Part shown: in pieces, positions 1 to 5,530 of the stretch | How positions within the stretch are numbered: the stretch's first letter is position 1 | Layout: every line of letters starts with the position of its first letter | NCBI GenBank assembly: GCA_007128755.1 | Contig: SKWV01000299.1 | Span: forward strand, 1 to 11,265 | Length of the DNA: 11,265 bases | Direction: 5' to 3' | Origin: Trueperaceae bacterium | GTDB lineage: Bacteria; Deinococcota; Deinococci; Deinococcales; Trueperaceae | Made by a program: the position numbers and the translations under genes | Notes under the pieces: model-generated | The model's input: the letters and a program-made list of their open reading frames with translations, nothing else | Databases searched by the model: none | What the model was told of the DNA's origin: nothing

Positions 1-298
1 CGGCGTCGCCCGAGGCGTCGACCATGCCGTACTGCCGGAGCGCGATCTGATCGTCGGTGGCCTGGAACGCCTCGTCGATCAGGTCGAGCGGGATGCCCGC
101 CATGAGCGCGTCGACCGCGCGCGGCCCGAACGCGGTGTTGGCGTGCGACTGCGTGGCGACGGCGCCGACGTCGGCGACGGCGTAGGGCACCACGGCGCCG
201 ACCGCCAGGAACTTCGAGGCGGTGGCGACGCCTAAGTCGCCGGTGTCGGGATCGCGCGCGACGATCGAGAAGGTGCTGACGGTCGGGGCTCTGTGCAT
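1..298 (-). CDS. DUF1028 family protein, N-terminal 99 residues (cut by window edge)
   Basis: Reading leftward from ATG at 298, the frame stays open to the window edge and gives 99 residues. The start, MHRAPTVSTFSIVARDPDTG, followed by DLGVATASKFLAVGAVVPYA and then DVGAVATQSHAN, is the hallmark N-terminus of the DUF1028 family: a TFSIVARD strand, a G-L/D-L-G-V-A segment, and GAVATQ. Family members have an Ntn-hydrolase-like fold, but I know of no firmly assigned substrate, so the function is left open. An extended -10 box lies 6 nt upstream of the ATG with no room for a Shine-Dalgarno, so the mRNA is probably leaderless. The gene is divergent from the hydrolase at 348, with 49 nt between the two start codons. 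Its C-terminus lies outside the window. Confidence 0.85.
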   Translation of the reverse strand, partial: MHRAPTVSTFSIVARDPDTGDLGVATASKFLAVGAVVPYAVADVGAVATQSHANTAFGPRAVDALMAGIPLDLIDEAFQATDDQIALRQYGMVDASGDA

Positions 299-304
299 GG
301 CGCG

Positions 305-313
305 AGGGTACCA
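305..313 (-). promoter_or_regulatory. Extended -10 promoter of the DUF1028 gene
   Basis: Read on the minus strand the site is TGG-TACCCT (TGN plus TANNNT). It is followed by 6 nt and then the ATG at 298. This spacing puts the transcription start on or next to the start codon, as in five other genes of this window. No recognisable -35 box is seen. Confidence 0.55.
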
Positions 314-347
314 GGGGGACACCGCCGCGCCGGCAGGGCGTGGTTCA

Positions 348-1409
348 ATGACGGCCGTGCCGTTCCGCATCAAGGTCACCCTCATCGTGCTCGGCGTGTT
401 CGCCCTCCTGATCCTGGTGGGGCCGTTGCTGGTGCCCGTGCCGGCGCTCAGCGGGACCGTCCCGCCCGCCGAGCTCGCCTATCCGGACTCGGTCTTCGTG
501 GACCTGAGCGTGCCCGGCGGCTCCAGCCTGCGCGTGCACGTCCAGAGCGAGCCGAGCGCGCTGACGCCGGCGGACGCTGCCGCGGCGCGCGAAGGCGGCG
601 CGGCGCGCGAAGACGGCACCGGCTTCGTGCTGCTGCACGGCTTCGGCTCCCAGACGATGTCGTGGCGGCACCTCATGCCGACGCTCGCCGGCGCGGGCCC
701 CGTGCTGGCGTTCGACCGCCCCGCCTTCGGCCTCACCGAGCGCCCGATGCCGGGCGATTGGCCGCGCGGCGCCAACCCCTACACGGCGGCGTCACAGGTC
801 GGCCTCACGATCGCGCTCATGGACGCCTACGGCTTGGATCGCGCCGTCCTCGTCGGGCACTCCGCCGGCGGATCGCTCGCGCTCGAGGTCGCGCTCGCGC
901 ACCCGGAGCGCGTCGCCGGCCTGGTGCTGGTGAGCCCGGCCGTGGTGCGCGGCGGCGGCGCGCCCGCCTGGTCGAGGCTGCTCCTGCAGACCCCGCAGAT
1001 GAGCCGCGTGGGACCGCTCGCCATGCGCCAGCTCGGCGGCCAGCCGGGCGAGGACTTCCTGCGCTCCGCCTACGCGGACCCGTCCCGCCTCGACCCCGTC
1101 GACGTCGCCGCCTACCGCCTGGCGCTCCGGGCGAACGACTGGGACCGCGCCCTGTGGGAGCTCACCAAGGCCAGCCGGGAGCCGCAGCTGCTCGAGCACC
1201 TCGGCCGCGTGGAGGTGCCGGTGCTCGTGGTGAGCGGGGCCGAGGATCGGATCGTGCCGTTCGAGCAGAGCCAGCAGGTCGCGGCGCGGCTGCCGCGCGC
1301 GACGCTCGCGTCGGTGCCGGACTGCGGTCACGTGGCGCACGAGGAGTGCCCCGGGCCCACCAGCGACGCCGTGGCGACATGGCTCGCGGCCGAGCTTCCC
1401 GACTTCTGA
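348..1409 (+). CDS. Membrane-anchored alpha/beta hydrolase
   Basis: This 353-residue protein has one N-terminal hydrophobic helix (about residues 8-31), probably an uncleaved membrane anchor or signal sequence, followed by an alpha/beta-hydrolase domain. Visible motifs are the oxyanion-hole HGFGSQ, a nucleophile elbow GHSAGG with Ser172, a likely acid Asp300 in SGAEDRIVP, and His328 in CGHVAHEE. The triad order and spacing are canonical, so it should be an active serine hydrolase (esterase-like); the substrate cannot be told. The frame is open upstream to 222, but those codons run through the divergent DUF1028 start, so ATG 348 is preferred. It has no clear Shine-Dalgarno, and GTG at 357 is an alternative. 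A low-complexity Ala/Arg/Glu/Gly stretch around residues 77-91 contains an 18-bp tandem duplication. Confidence 0.85.
   Translation: MTAVPFRIKVTLIVLGVFALLILVGPLLVPVPALSGTVPPAELAYPDSVFVDLSVPGGSSLRVHVQSEPSALTPADAAAAREGGAAREDGTGFVLLHGFGSQTMSWRHLMPTLAGAGPVLAFDRPAFGLTERPMPGDWPRGANPYTAASQVGLTIALMDAYGLDRAVLVGHSAGGSLALEVALAHPERVAGLVLVSPAVVRGGGAPAWSRLLLQTPQMSRVGPLAMRQLGGQPGEDFLRSAYADPSRLDPVDVAAYRLALRANDWDRALWELTKASREPQLLEHLGRVEVPVLVVSGAEDRIVPFEQSQQVAARLPRATLASVPDCGHVAHEECPGPTSDAVATWLAAELPDF
583..618 (+). repeat. 18-bp tandem duplication inside the hydrolase gene
   Basis: Positions 583-600 and 601-618 are two copies of an 18-bp unit starting CGGCGCGCGAAG, differing at two positions. They encode an imperfect AAREGG/AAREDG repeat in the linker before the oxyanion-hole strand. 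The reading frame is kept, which suggests replication slippage in a tolerant loop. Confidence 0.6.
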
Positions 1410-1493
1410 CCTCGACCTCGTGGCGCCCGACGGGCCGACCACGGCGCGAGGCGCCCGCCGCGGCGCCCACCGCGCGAGGCGCCTCGGACACGG
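1410..1493. other. Short GC-rich intergenic stretch with a 12-bp direct repeat
   Basis: The stretch between the hydrolase stop and the metallophosphoesterase promoter has no convincing ORF. The 12-mer GCGCGAGGCGCC occurs at 1444-1455 and again at 1472-1483. The segment could fold into GC-rich hairpins, but no T-tract follows, so it is not called a terminator. Confidence 0.4.
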
Positions 1494-1502
1494 TGCTAGA
1501 CT
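1494..1502 (+). promoter_or_regulatory. Extended -10 promoter of the metallophosphoesterase gene
   Basis: TGC-TAGACT is followed by 7 nt and then the GTG at 1510. The match to TGN-TANNNT and the absence of a Shine-Dalgarno point to a leaderless transcript and decide the start codon. No clear -35 box is seen. Confidence 0.6.
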
Positions 1503-1509
1503 CGAACGC

Positions 1510-2238
1510 GTGATCATCGGCATCATATCGGACGTGCACGCGAACGTGTTGGCGCTCGAGGCGGCGCTCGCCGCGCTGCGTCGCGCCCGCGCGCACACGG
1601 TGGTCTGCCTCGGCGACCTCGTCGGCTACGGGCCGGCGCCCAACGAGACGCTCGACCTGCTGCGCGCCAACCAGGTGCAGTGCACGCTGGGCGAGGCCGA
1701 CGAGCGCATCGCGTTCGGCTTCGCGCGCCGCACCACCCGCGAGGGCGTCGCCGACCAGACGATCGAGTGGGCCCGCACCGTGATCGAGCCGCACCACGTC
1801 GACTGGCTGCGCCAGCTCCCGGTCCAGCGCCGGCTCGAGACGCCCGCCGGCCGGCTCCGCGCCTTCCACGGCTCGGCGACCGATCCGGCCGACCGCCTCA
1901 ACCTCCAGCAGGACCCGATGACGCTGACGCGCATGCTGCAGGAGCACCGCTGCACGCTGCTGGCCTGCGGCGGGAGCCATGTGCCCTACTTCCGCAAGAT
2001 CGCCGACGCCGGCTGGGTCATCAACCCGGGCTCCGTCGGGCTCTCGCTCAACGGCGAGCCCGGTGCCGACTTCGCGATCGTCACCGTGAACGACGAGGGC
2101 GTCTCCGTCCACATGGACAAGGTCGAGTACGACTTCGCGGCGGTGGCGTTCGACATCGTCGCGTGGGGCCTGCCCAAGGTGATCGCCGAGGCGGTCCAGC
2201 GCGGGCGCATGCCCGAGAGCGAGACCGAACGCCCCTGA
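1510..2238 (+). CDS. Calcineurin-like metallophosphoesterase family protein with variant active-site motifs
   Basis: This 242-residue protein has the fold signature of the YfcE-like (Metallophos_2) phosphoesterases. It has a first metal motif with Asp8 and His10 (SDVHAN), GDLVGYGP with Asp36, HGS with His120, and a closing VINPGSVGLSLNGEPGADFAIV strand. Two usual metal or catalytic motifs are changed. The GNHD/GNHE box reads GEAD (residues 61-64), losing the metal-ligand Asn and the catalytic His. The GHTH box reads GGSH (154-157), losing one His. It may therefore be a weakened or differently metalated enzyme, or a binding protein; substrate unknown. GTG 1510 is chosen because a TAGACT -10 box sits 7 nt upstream and homologues begin at this strand. 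The open frame back to 1420 would place the promoter inside the gene. It runs tail-to-tail into the thiolase gene. Confidence 0.85.
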   Translation: MIIGIISDVHANVLALEAALAALRRARAHTVVCLGDLVGYGPAPNETLDLLRANQVQCTLGEADERIAFGFARRTTREGVADQTIEWARTVIEPHHVDWLRQLPVQRRLETPAGRLRAFHGSATDPADRLNLQQDPMTLTRMLQEHRCTLLACGGSHVPYFRKIADAGWVINPGSVGLSLNGEPGADFAIVTVNDEGVSVHMDKVEYDFAAVAFDIVAWGLPKVIAEAVQRGRMPESETERP

Positions 2239-2270
2239 CGGAGCGCCCCTGACCGACCCCGCCCCTGACC
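2227..2270. repeat. Three direct repeats across a convergent gene end
   Basis: The 9-mer GCCCCTGAC occurs at 2231-2239, 2245-2253 and 2261-2269 within units of about 14, 14 and 16 bp. The first copy contains the stop codon of the metallophosphoesterase gene, and the other two fill the 33-nt gap to the thiolase stop. They look like tandem slippage copies of the gene's last codons. They form no inverted repeat and no T-tract. Confidence 0.55.
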
Positions 2271-2271
2271 C

Positions 2272-3447
2272 TTAGCTGAGCTCGACGGCCAGCGCCAGCG
2301 CCTCGCCGCCGCCGATGCAGATGCCGGCCACGCCGCGGCGTCCGCCGCGCAGCCGCAGCACGTTGAGCAGCGTGACGAGGATGCGCGCGCCCGACGCCCC
2401 GATGGGGTGCCCCAGCGCCACCGATCCGCCGAGGGCGTTGACGCGCTCCTCGTCGAGGCCGAACTCGCGGATGGCGGCCATCGCGACGACCGCGAACGCC
2501 TCGTTGATCTCGAAGGCGTCGACGTCGCCCGGCGCCCAGCCGGTGCGCTCGAAGAGCTTGCGCATCGCGCCGACCGGCGCCGTCGTGAAGCGCTCGGGCT
2601 CGTGCGCGTGCCCGGCGTGGCCGGTGATGGTGGCGAGCACGGGCCAGCCACGGGACTCGGCGGTGGCGGCGTCGGCGATCACCAGCGCGGCGGCGCCGTC
2701 GTTGATGGTCGAGGCGTTGGCGGCGGTCACGGTGCCGTCCTGCTCGAAGGCGGGCCGCAGCGTCGGCAGCTTGTCGAAGTCGACCAGGTCGGGGCCCTCG
2801 TCGGTGTCGACGACGCGGGGCGCGCCGCGGCGCGCGGGCACGTCGACGGCGACGATCTCGGCCGCGGCGCTGCCGTCGCGGCTCGCCTCCTGCGCGCGGC
2901 GGTAGGAGCGCACCGCGTACGCGTCTTGCTCCTCGCGCGTGAAGGCGTACTCGCGGGCGCAGGTCTCGGCGCAGGTCCCCATGTGCGTGTCGTTGTACAC
3001 GTCCCAGAGGCCGTCGACGATCATCGAGTCGAGCAGCGCCGCGTTGCCCATGCGCAGGCCGCCGCGCGCTCCCGGCAGGAGGTAGGGCGCGTTGCTCATC
3101 GACTCCATGCCGCCGGCCACCACCGCCTGCGCGTCGCCGACCGCGATCGCGCGCGCGGCCTGGATCACCGCCTCGAGACCGCTGCCGCACATCTTGTTGA
3201 GCGTCACCGCCGGCACGCCATGGCCGAGACCGGCGTAGATGGCCGCCTGCCGGGCGGGCGCCTGCCCCATGCCGGCGCTGAGGACGTTGCCCATGAGCAC
3301 CAGGTCGACGTCGGCGGGAGCGAGGCCCGCGCGGGTCACGGCCTCGCGCACGACGGCCGCGCCGAGCTGCGACGCCTTGAGCGGCGCGAGCGCGCCCTGG
3401 AAGGCCCCGATGGGGGTGCGAACGGCACTGGCGATCACGACGGGCAT
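2272..3447 (-). CDS. Acetyl-CoA C-acyltransferase (thiolase)
   Basis: This 391-residue enzyme has the usual thiolase length. It should catalyse the reversible condensation of two acetyl-CoA to acetoacetyl-CoA, or the thiolytic cleavage of 3-ketoacyl-CoA, in the cytoplasm. All catalytic residues are visible: the acylated Cys87 in NKMCGSGLEAV, His347 in GGSVALGHPIGASG and Cys377 in GICIGGGEALAL. The NEAFA loop and the GGMESMS motif are also present. The N-terminus VIASAVRTPIGAFQGAL is typical of the family. ATG 3447 follows a GGAGG Shine-Dalgarno by 5 nt; the open frame reaches 3543 but would overrun the promoter. No beta-oxidation or polyhydroxyalkanoate genes are adjacent, so biosynthetic versus degradative use cannot be decided here. 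It is transcribed divergently from the hydrolase at 3601. Confidence 0.95.
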   Translation of the reverse strand: MPVVIASAVRTPIGAFQGALAPLKASQLGAAVVREAVTRAGLAPADVDLVLMGNVLSAGMGQAPARQAAIYAGLGHGVPAVTLNKMCGSGLEAVIQAARAIAVGDAQAVVAGGMESMSNAPYLLPGARGGLRMGNAALLDSMIVDGLWDVYNDTHMGTCAETCAREYAFTREEQDAYAVRSYRRAQEASRDGSAAAEIVAVDVPARRGAPRVVDTDEGPDLVDFDKLPTLRPAFEQDGTVTAANASTINDGAAALVIADAATAESRGWPVLATITGHAGHAHEPERFTTAPVGAMRKLFERTGWAPGDVDAFEINEAFAVVAMAAIREFGLDEERVNALGGSVALGHPIGASGARILVTLLNVLRLRGGRRGVAGICIGGGEALALAVELS

Positions 3448-3452
3448 ACGGG

Positions 3453-3457
3453 CCTCC
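3453..3457 (-). promoter_or_regulatory. Shine-Dalgarno of the thiolase gene
   Basis: GGAGG on the minus strand lies 5 nt before ATG 3447. It is half of a perfect 10-bp palindrome, CCTCCGGAGG (3453-3462). It decides this start over the longer open frame. Confidence 0.6.
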
Positions 3458-3490
3458 GGAGGGTGTGGCGGGTCGAGGGTCGTCGCGACG

Positions 3491-3496
3491 AGTCTA
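3491..3496 (-). promoter_or_regulatory. -10 box of the thiolase gene
   Basis: TAGACT on the minus strand is the same hexamer as before the metallophosphoesterase gene. Here it lies 43 nt from the ATG, giving an expected leader of about 35-40 nt that includes the GGAGG ribosome site. No TGN extension or clear -35 is seen. Confidence 0.4.
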
Positions 3497-3537
3497 CCGC
3501 CGGAGGCCGTCGCGGCACGTCCCGGCGTCCGGCGCGT

Positions 3538-3543
3538 TAGCAT
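3538..3543 (+). promoter_or_regulatory. -10 box of the second alpha/beta hydrolase gene
   Basis: TAGCAT is identical to the box before the UbiD gene but lies 57 nt from the start codon. A leader of about 50 nt with a strong Shine-Dalgarno is expected. It sits 41 nt from the thiolase -10 in the divergent region. Confidence 0.4.
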
Positions 3544-3586
3544 TCCTCATCGACACAAGGCGCGGCGCCATCGCCGCGTGCGACTC

Positions 3587-3592
3587 AGGAGG
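3587..3592 (+). promoter_or_regulatory. Shine-Dalgarno of the second alpha/beta hydrolase gene
   Basis: AGGAGG, continued by GG, lies 8 nt before ATG 3601. It is one of the strongest ribosome sites in the window and fixes this start. Confidence 0.75.
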
Positions 3593-3600
3593 GGCCACGG

Positions 3601-4458
3601 ATGACCGACATCCAGGACGGGTACGTCGCTGGCGTGCGCACGCTACCGGGAACGGGGCTGGCGTACGTCGAAGCCGGCAGAGGACGACCGACGGTGCTCC
3701 TGCACGGGAGCCTCACGGACCTGCGCTACTGGCAGCGCTCGGGGCAGCTGGACGCGCTGGCGGCCGGCCGCCGGGTGATCACGCCGAGCCGCCGCCACAA
3801 CCACCCCAACGCGCCGAGGGCGTTCGGCGAAGCCTACGACGCTCACGACGACGCCGCCGACCTGGTGGCGCTCCTGCAGGTGCTGGGCACCGGTCCGGTG
3901 GACCTGCTCGGCCACTCCTATGGCGCCTACGGGGCGCTGCTGATGGCCCTCGATCACCCCGGCCTCGTGCGGCGCCTGGTGCTGGCGGAGCCGCCGATCA
4001 TGCGCTGGCTGCCGCTCGTCGAGCGCGGCGAGGGCATCTGGGAGCGCTTCGAGCAGCGCGTGTGGCGCCCCATCGGCGACGCGTTCGCCGACGGCGGCGA
4101 CGAGGCCGGGCTCGACGTGACCGCACGCTGGTACTTCGGGCGTCCGTACGCCGAGATCGAGAGCGCCTGGCAGCACGACTTCCGCGACAGCGTCCGCGAG
4201 TGGCGGGCCCTGACGACCTCGTGCGACGCGTTCCCCGTGGTGCCGTTCGAGCGCGTGGCGGCGCTCGCGACGAAGACGCTGATCCTCTCGGCCGGCAAGA
4301 ACGCCGGCGGCTTCAACGACCTGATCGACACCCAGCTCGCCGCGCTGCTGCCGAACGCGCGTCGCGTCGTCGTCCCGGACGTGAGCCACGAGCTCTTCCT
4401 GGACGCACCCGAGCTGCTCGCACGGACGGTGGCGGCGTTCTTCGCCGAAGACGACTGA
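3601..4458 (+). CDS. Alpha/beta hydrolase (EPP-type), soluble
   Basis: This 285-residue protein is a single alpha/beta-hydrolase domain with no signal peptide or membrane segment. The oxyanion-hole motif HGSLTD, the nucleophile elbow GHSYGA with Ser106, the strand RRLVLAEPP after the elbow, and VSHELFLDAP with catalytic His263 are all visible. It resembles the group of hydrolases with an L-x-L-A-E-P-P strand after the nucleophile. The usual acid position after strand 7 reads SAGKNAGGFND, so the acid is unclear; Asp240 is a candidate. Substrate is unknown. The start is secured by AGGAGG 8 nt upstream. It is divergent from the thiolase gene and convergent, with 12 nt between stops, with the stalk-domain gene. 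Confidence 0.85.
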   Translation: MTDIQDGYVAGVRTLPGTGLAYVEAGRGRPTVLLHGSLTDLRYWQRSGQLDALAAGRRVITPSRRHNHPNAPRAFGEAYDAHDDAADLVALLQVLGTGPVDLLGHSYGAYGALLMALDHPGLVRRLVLAEPPIMRWLPLVERGEGIWERFEQRVWRPIGDAFADGGDEAGLDVTARWYFGRPYAEIESAWQHDFRDSVREWRALTTSCDAFPVVPFERVAALATKTLILSAGKNAGGFNDLIDTQLAALLPNARRVVVPDVSHELFLDAPELLARTVAAFFAEDD

Positions 4459-4470
4459 CCGCCCACGCGC

Positions 4471-5418
4471 CTAGCGCCGCAGCGTGACGCTCCCGGTCGC
4501 GCCCGCCCAGCGGATCTGCATGGGCCGGCGGAGGTCGAAGTCGGGCGGCAGGAAGGCGACGGCGGCGACGGGCGCACCGGGCGTGAGCGCGTCCGGGTCG
4601 CCGGTGAGCACCTGCACCGCCAGGGGCGCGCGCAGCAGCACCTCGACGCCGTCCTGCAGCACGTAGATCGCCGGGTCCCAGGCCGCCGGGCCGAGGCTCG
4701 TCACGACCAGGAACAGCATCTTGTCGGCGTGCAGCGTCCGGAGTTGGGCGTCGAGCGCCACGCGCTGCTCCGGGTAGGCGAGCGCCAGCAGGCCCAGGTC
4801 GACCGCGAGCAGGCTGACGGAGTCGGGTCCCGAGGGCGACGACGCGTAGAGCCGCAACGCCACCACGCCGGGCCCGAGCTCGAGCACCTCGGAGGAGCTC
4901 ACGGACGGTGCGAGCGCCGGCCGCGTCACGACCAGCGTGCGCACGTCGCCGCCGGGCAGCGTGACCTCCTCGCCGTCGACGTAGACGCCCAGCACGCCCA
5001 CCATGTCTTCGGGCAGGAACCAGGCGTCGTCGACGACGAGCGTGGGGGTCGCCGCCGAGAACTCCTCGGCCGCGAGGCTCCCCGCACCCTGCCAGAGCGC
5101 GTCGGGCGAACGCGCGAAGGCGGTGAGCACGCCGGAGCGGCTGCGCAGCGTGAGCACGCCGTCGCGCGTCTCGACCGGCGCCCCGAGCGCGCGCGCGAGG
5201 TCGGTGACGGCGAGGTAGCGCCAGGGGCCCTCCTGCCGGGCGGTCAAGGGCGCGCCGGGCGTCGCGGCGTCGGCGGCCGGGCCCGAAGAGGCGTCAGGCC
5301 CGAAGGGCCCCGCGGGAGGCCCGTCGACCTGAGCCGGCGTGCCGCCGAGGAGCAGCAGGACGAGGAGCGCGGCGGGCACCCGGGCGAAACGGCGCCGGCC
5401 ACGGCGAACGCGTGACAC
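4471..5418 (-). CDS. Exported protein with copper-amine-oxidase-N-like (stalk) domain
   Basis: From GTG 5418 the protein has 315 residues. An Arg-rich start and a Leu-rich helix (about residues 14-26) ending GTPAQ look like a type I signal peptide. A Pro/Ala/Gly linker follows (to about 63). Residues 66-160 fit the two-halved stalk module also called the copper amine oxidase N-terminal-like domain: WRYLAVTDLARALGAPVE, then DGVLTLRSRSG, then a second half with FLPEDMVGVLG. This module is common in exported cell-envelope proteins and usually binds no copper. Residues 161-315 have predicted beta character and are not recognised. No catalytic motif is seen. A TGG-TAGCGT box 5 nt before GTG 5418 favours that start; ATG 5433 would lie within the promoter box. 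It is divergent from hflX. Confidence 0.7.
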   Translation of the reverse strand: MSRVRRGRRRFARVPAALLVLLLLGGTPAQVDGPPAGPFGPDASSGPAADAATPGAPLTARQEGPWRYLAVTDLARALGAPVETRDGVLTLRSRSGVLTAFARSPDALWQGAGSLAAEEFSAATPTLVVDDAWFLPEDMVGVLGVYVDGEEVTLPGGDVRTLVVTRPALAPSVSSSEVLELGPGVVALRLYASSPSGPDSVSLLAVDLGLLALAYPEQRVALDAQLRTLHADKMLFLVVTSLGPAAWDPAIYVLQDGVEVLLRAPLAVQVLTGDPDALTPGAPVAAVAFLPPDFDLRRPMQIRWAGATGSVTLRR

Positions 5419-5423
5419 GCCGG

Positions 5424-5432
5424 ACGCTACCA
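5424..5432 (-). promoter_or_regulatory. Extended -10 promoter of the stalk-domain gene
   Basis: TGG-TAGCGT on the minus strand is followed by 5 nt and GTG 5418. The TG of this element is formed by the bases of the alternative ATG at 5433, so that ATG would lie upstream of the transcript. Confidence 0.5.
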
Positions 5433-5464
5433 TGTGCGGACGACCGAGCCACCCCCCGCCTCCG

Positions 5465-5473
5465 TGCTAGAGT
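5465..5473 (+). promoter_or_regulatory. Extended -10 promoter of the hflX leader
   Basis: TGC-TAGAGT is followed by 6 nt and then GTG 5480. The arrangement matches the TGC-TAGACT box at 1494 and the TGC-TATCGT box at 10277. It lies inside the longer open frame that begins at 5434, which argues against starting hflX there. Confidence 0.6.
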
Positions 5474-5479
5474 ACGTCT

Positions 5480-5530
5480 GTGACGATGTTCATGAGCGTC
5501 TCCCGCCTCGCGACGAGGAGCCGGACATAG
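5480..5530 (+). CDS. Candidate leaderless 16-codon leader peptide of hflX
   Basis: GTG 5480 lies 6 nt after an extended -10 box and opens a 16-codon frame, MTMFMSVSRLATRSRT, that stops at TAG 5528-5530. The hflX Shine-Dalgarno GAGGAG (5515-5520) lies inside this mini-ORF. Its stop overlaps the ATA from which hflX appears to start, so translation of the peptide and of hflX should be coupled. Internal ATGs at 5486 and 5492 are in the same frame. The C-terminal RSR is an Arg-X-Arg (+x+) motif, known from macrolide-dependent ribosome arrest peptides. The ORF itself is seen directly; its translation and any regulatory role are inferred. It could instead be an untranslated leader. Confidence 0.5.
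   Translation: MTMFMSVSRLATRSRT
5515..5520 (+). promoter_or_regulatory. Shine-Dalgarno of hflX, inside the leader ORF
   Basis: GAGGAG lies 6 nt before ATA 5527, which is optimal spacing. No ATG, GTG or TTG in the hflX frame lies at a suitable distance behind it, so it points to ATA as the start codon. Confidence 0.5.

Noticed and set aside
1444..1483. Intrinsic terminator after the first hydrolase
   Set aside because: GC-rich self-complementary sequence is present but no T-tract follows; such hairpins are common by chance at this GC content.
5469..5474. TACTCT on the minus strand as a bidirectional -10 partner of the hflX box
   Set aside because: It fits TANNNT, but the TGG-TAGCGT box is much better placed for the stalk-domain gene; chance overlap with TAGAGTA is likely.
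5434..5526. GTG 5434 (or GTG 5464) as the hflX start
   Set aside because: There is no ribosome site, the encoded residues look unlike an HflX N-terminus, and the TGC-TAGAGT promoter box lies within them. A TACCAT at 5428-5433 abuts GTG 5434 but is too close to serve it.
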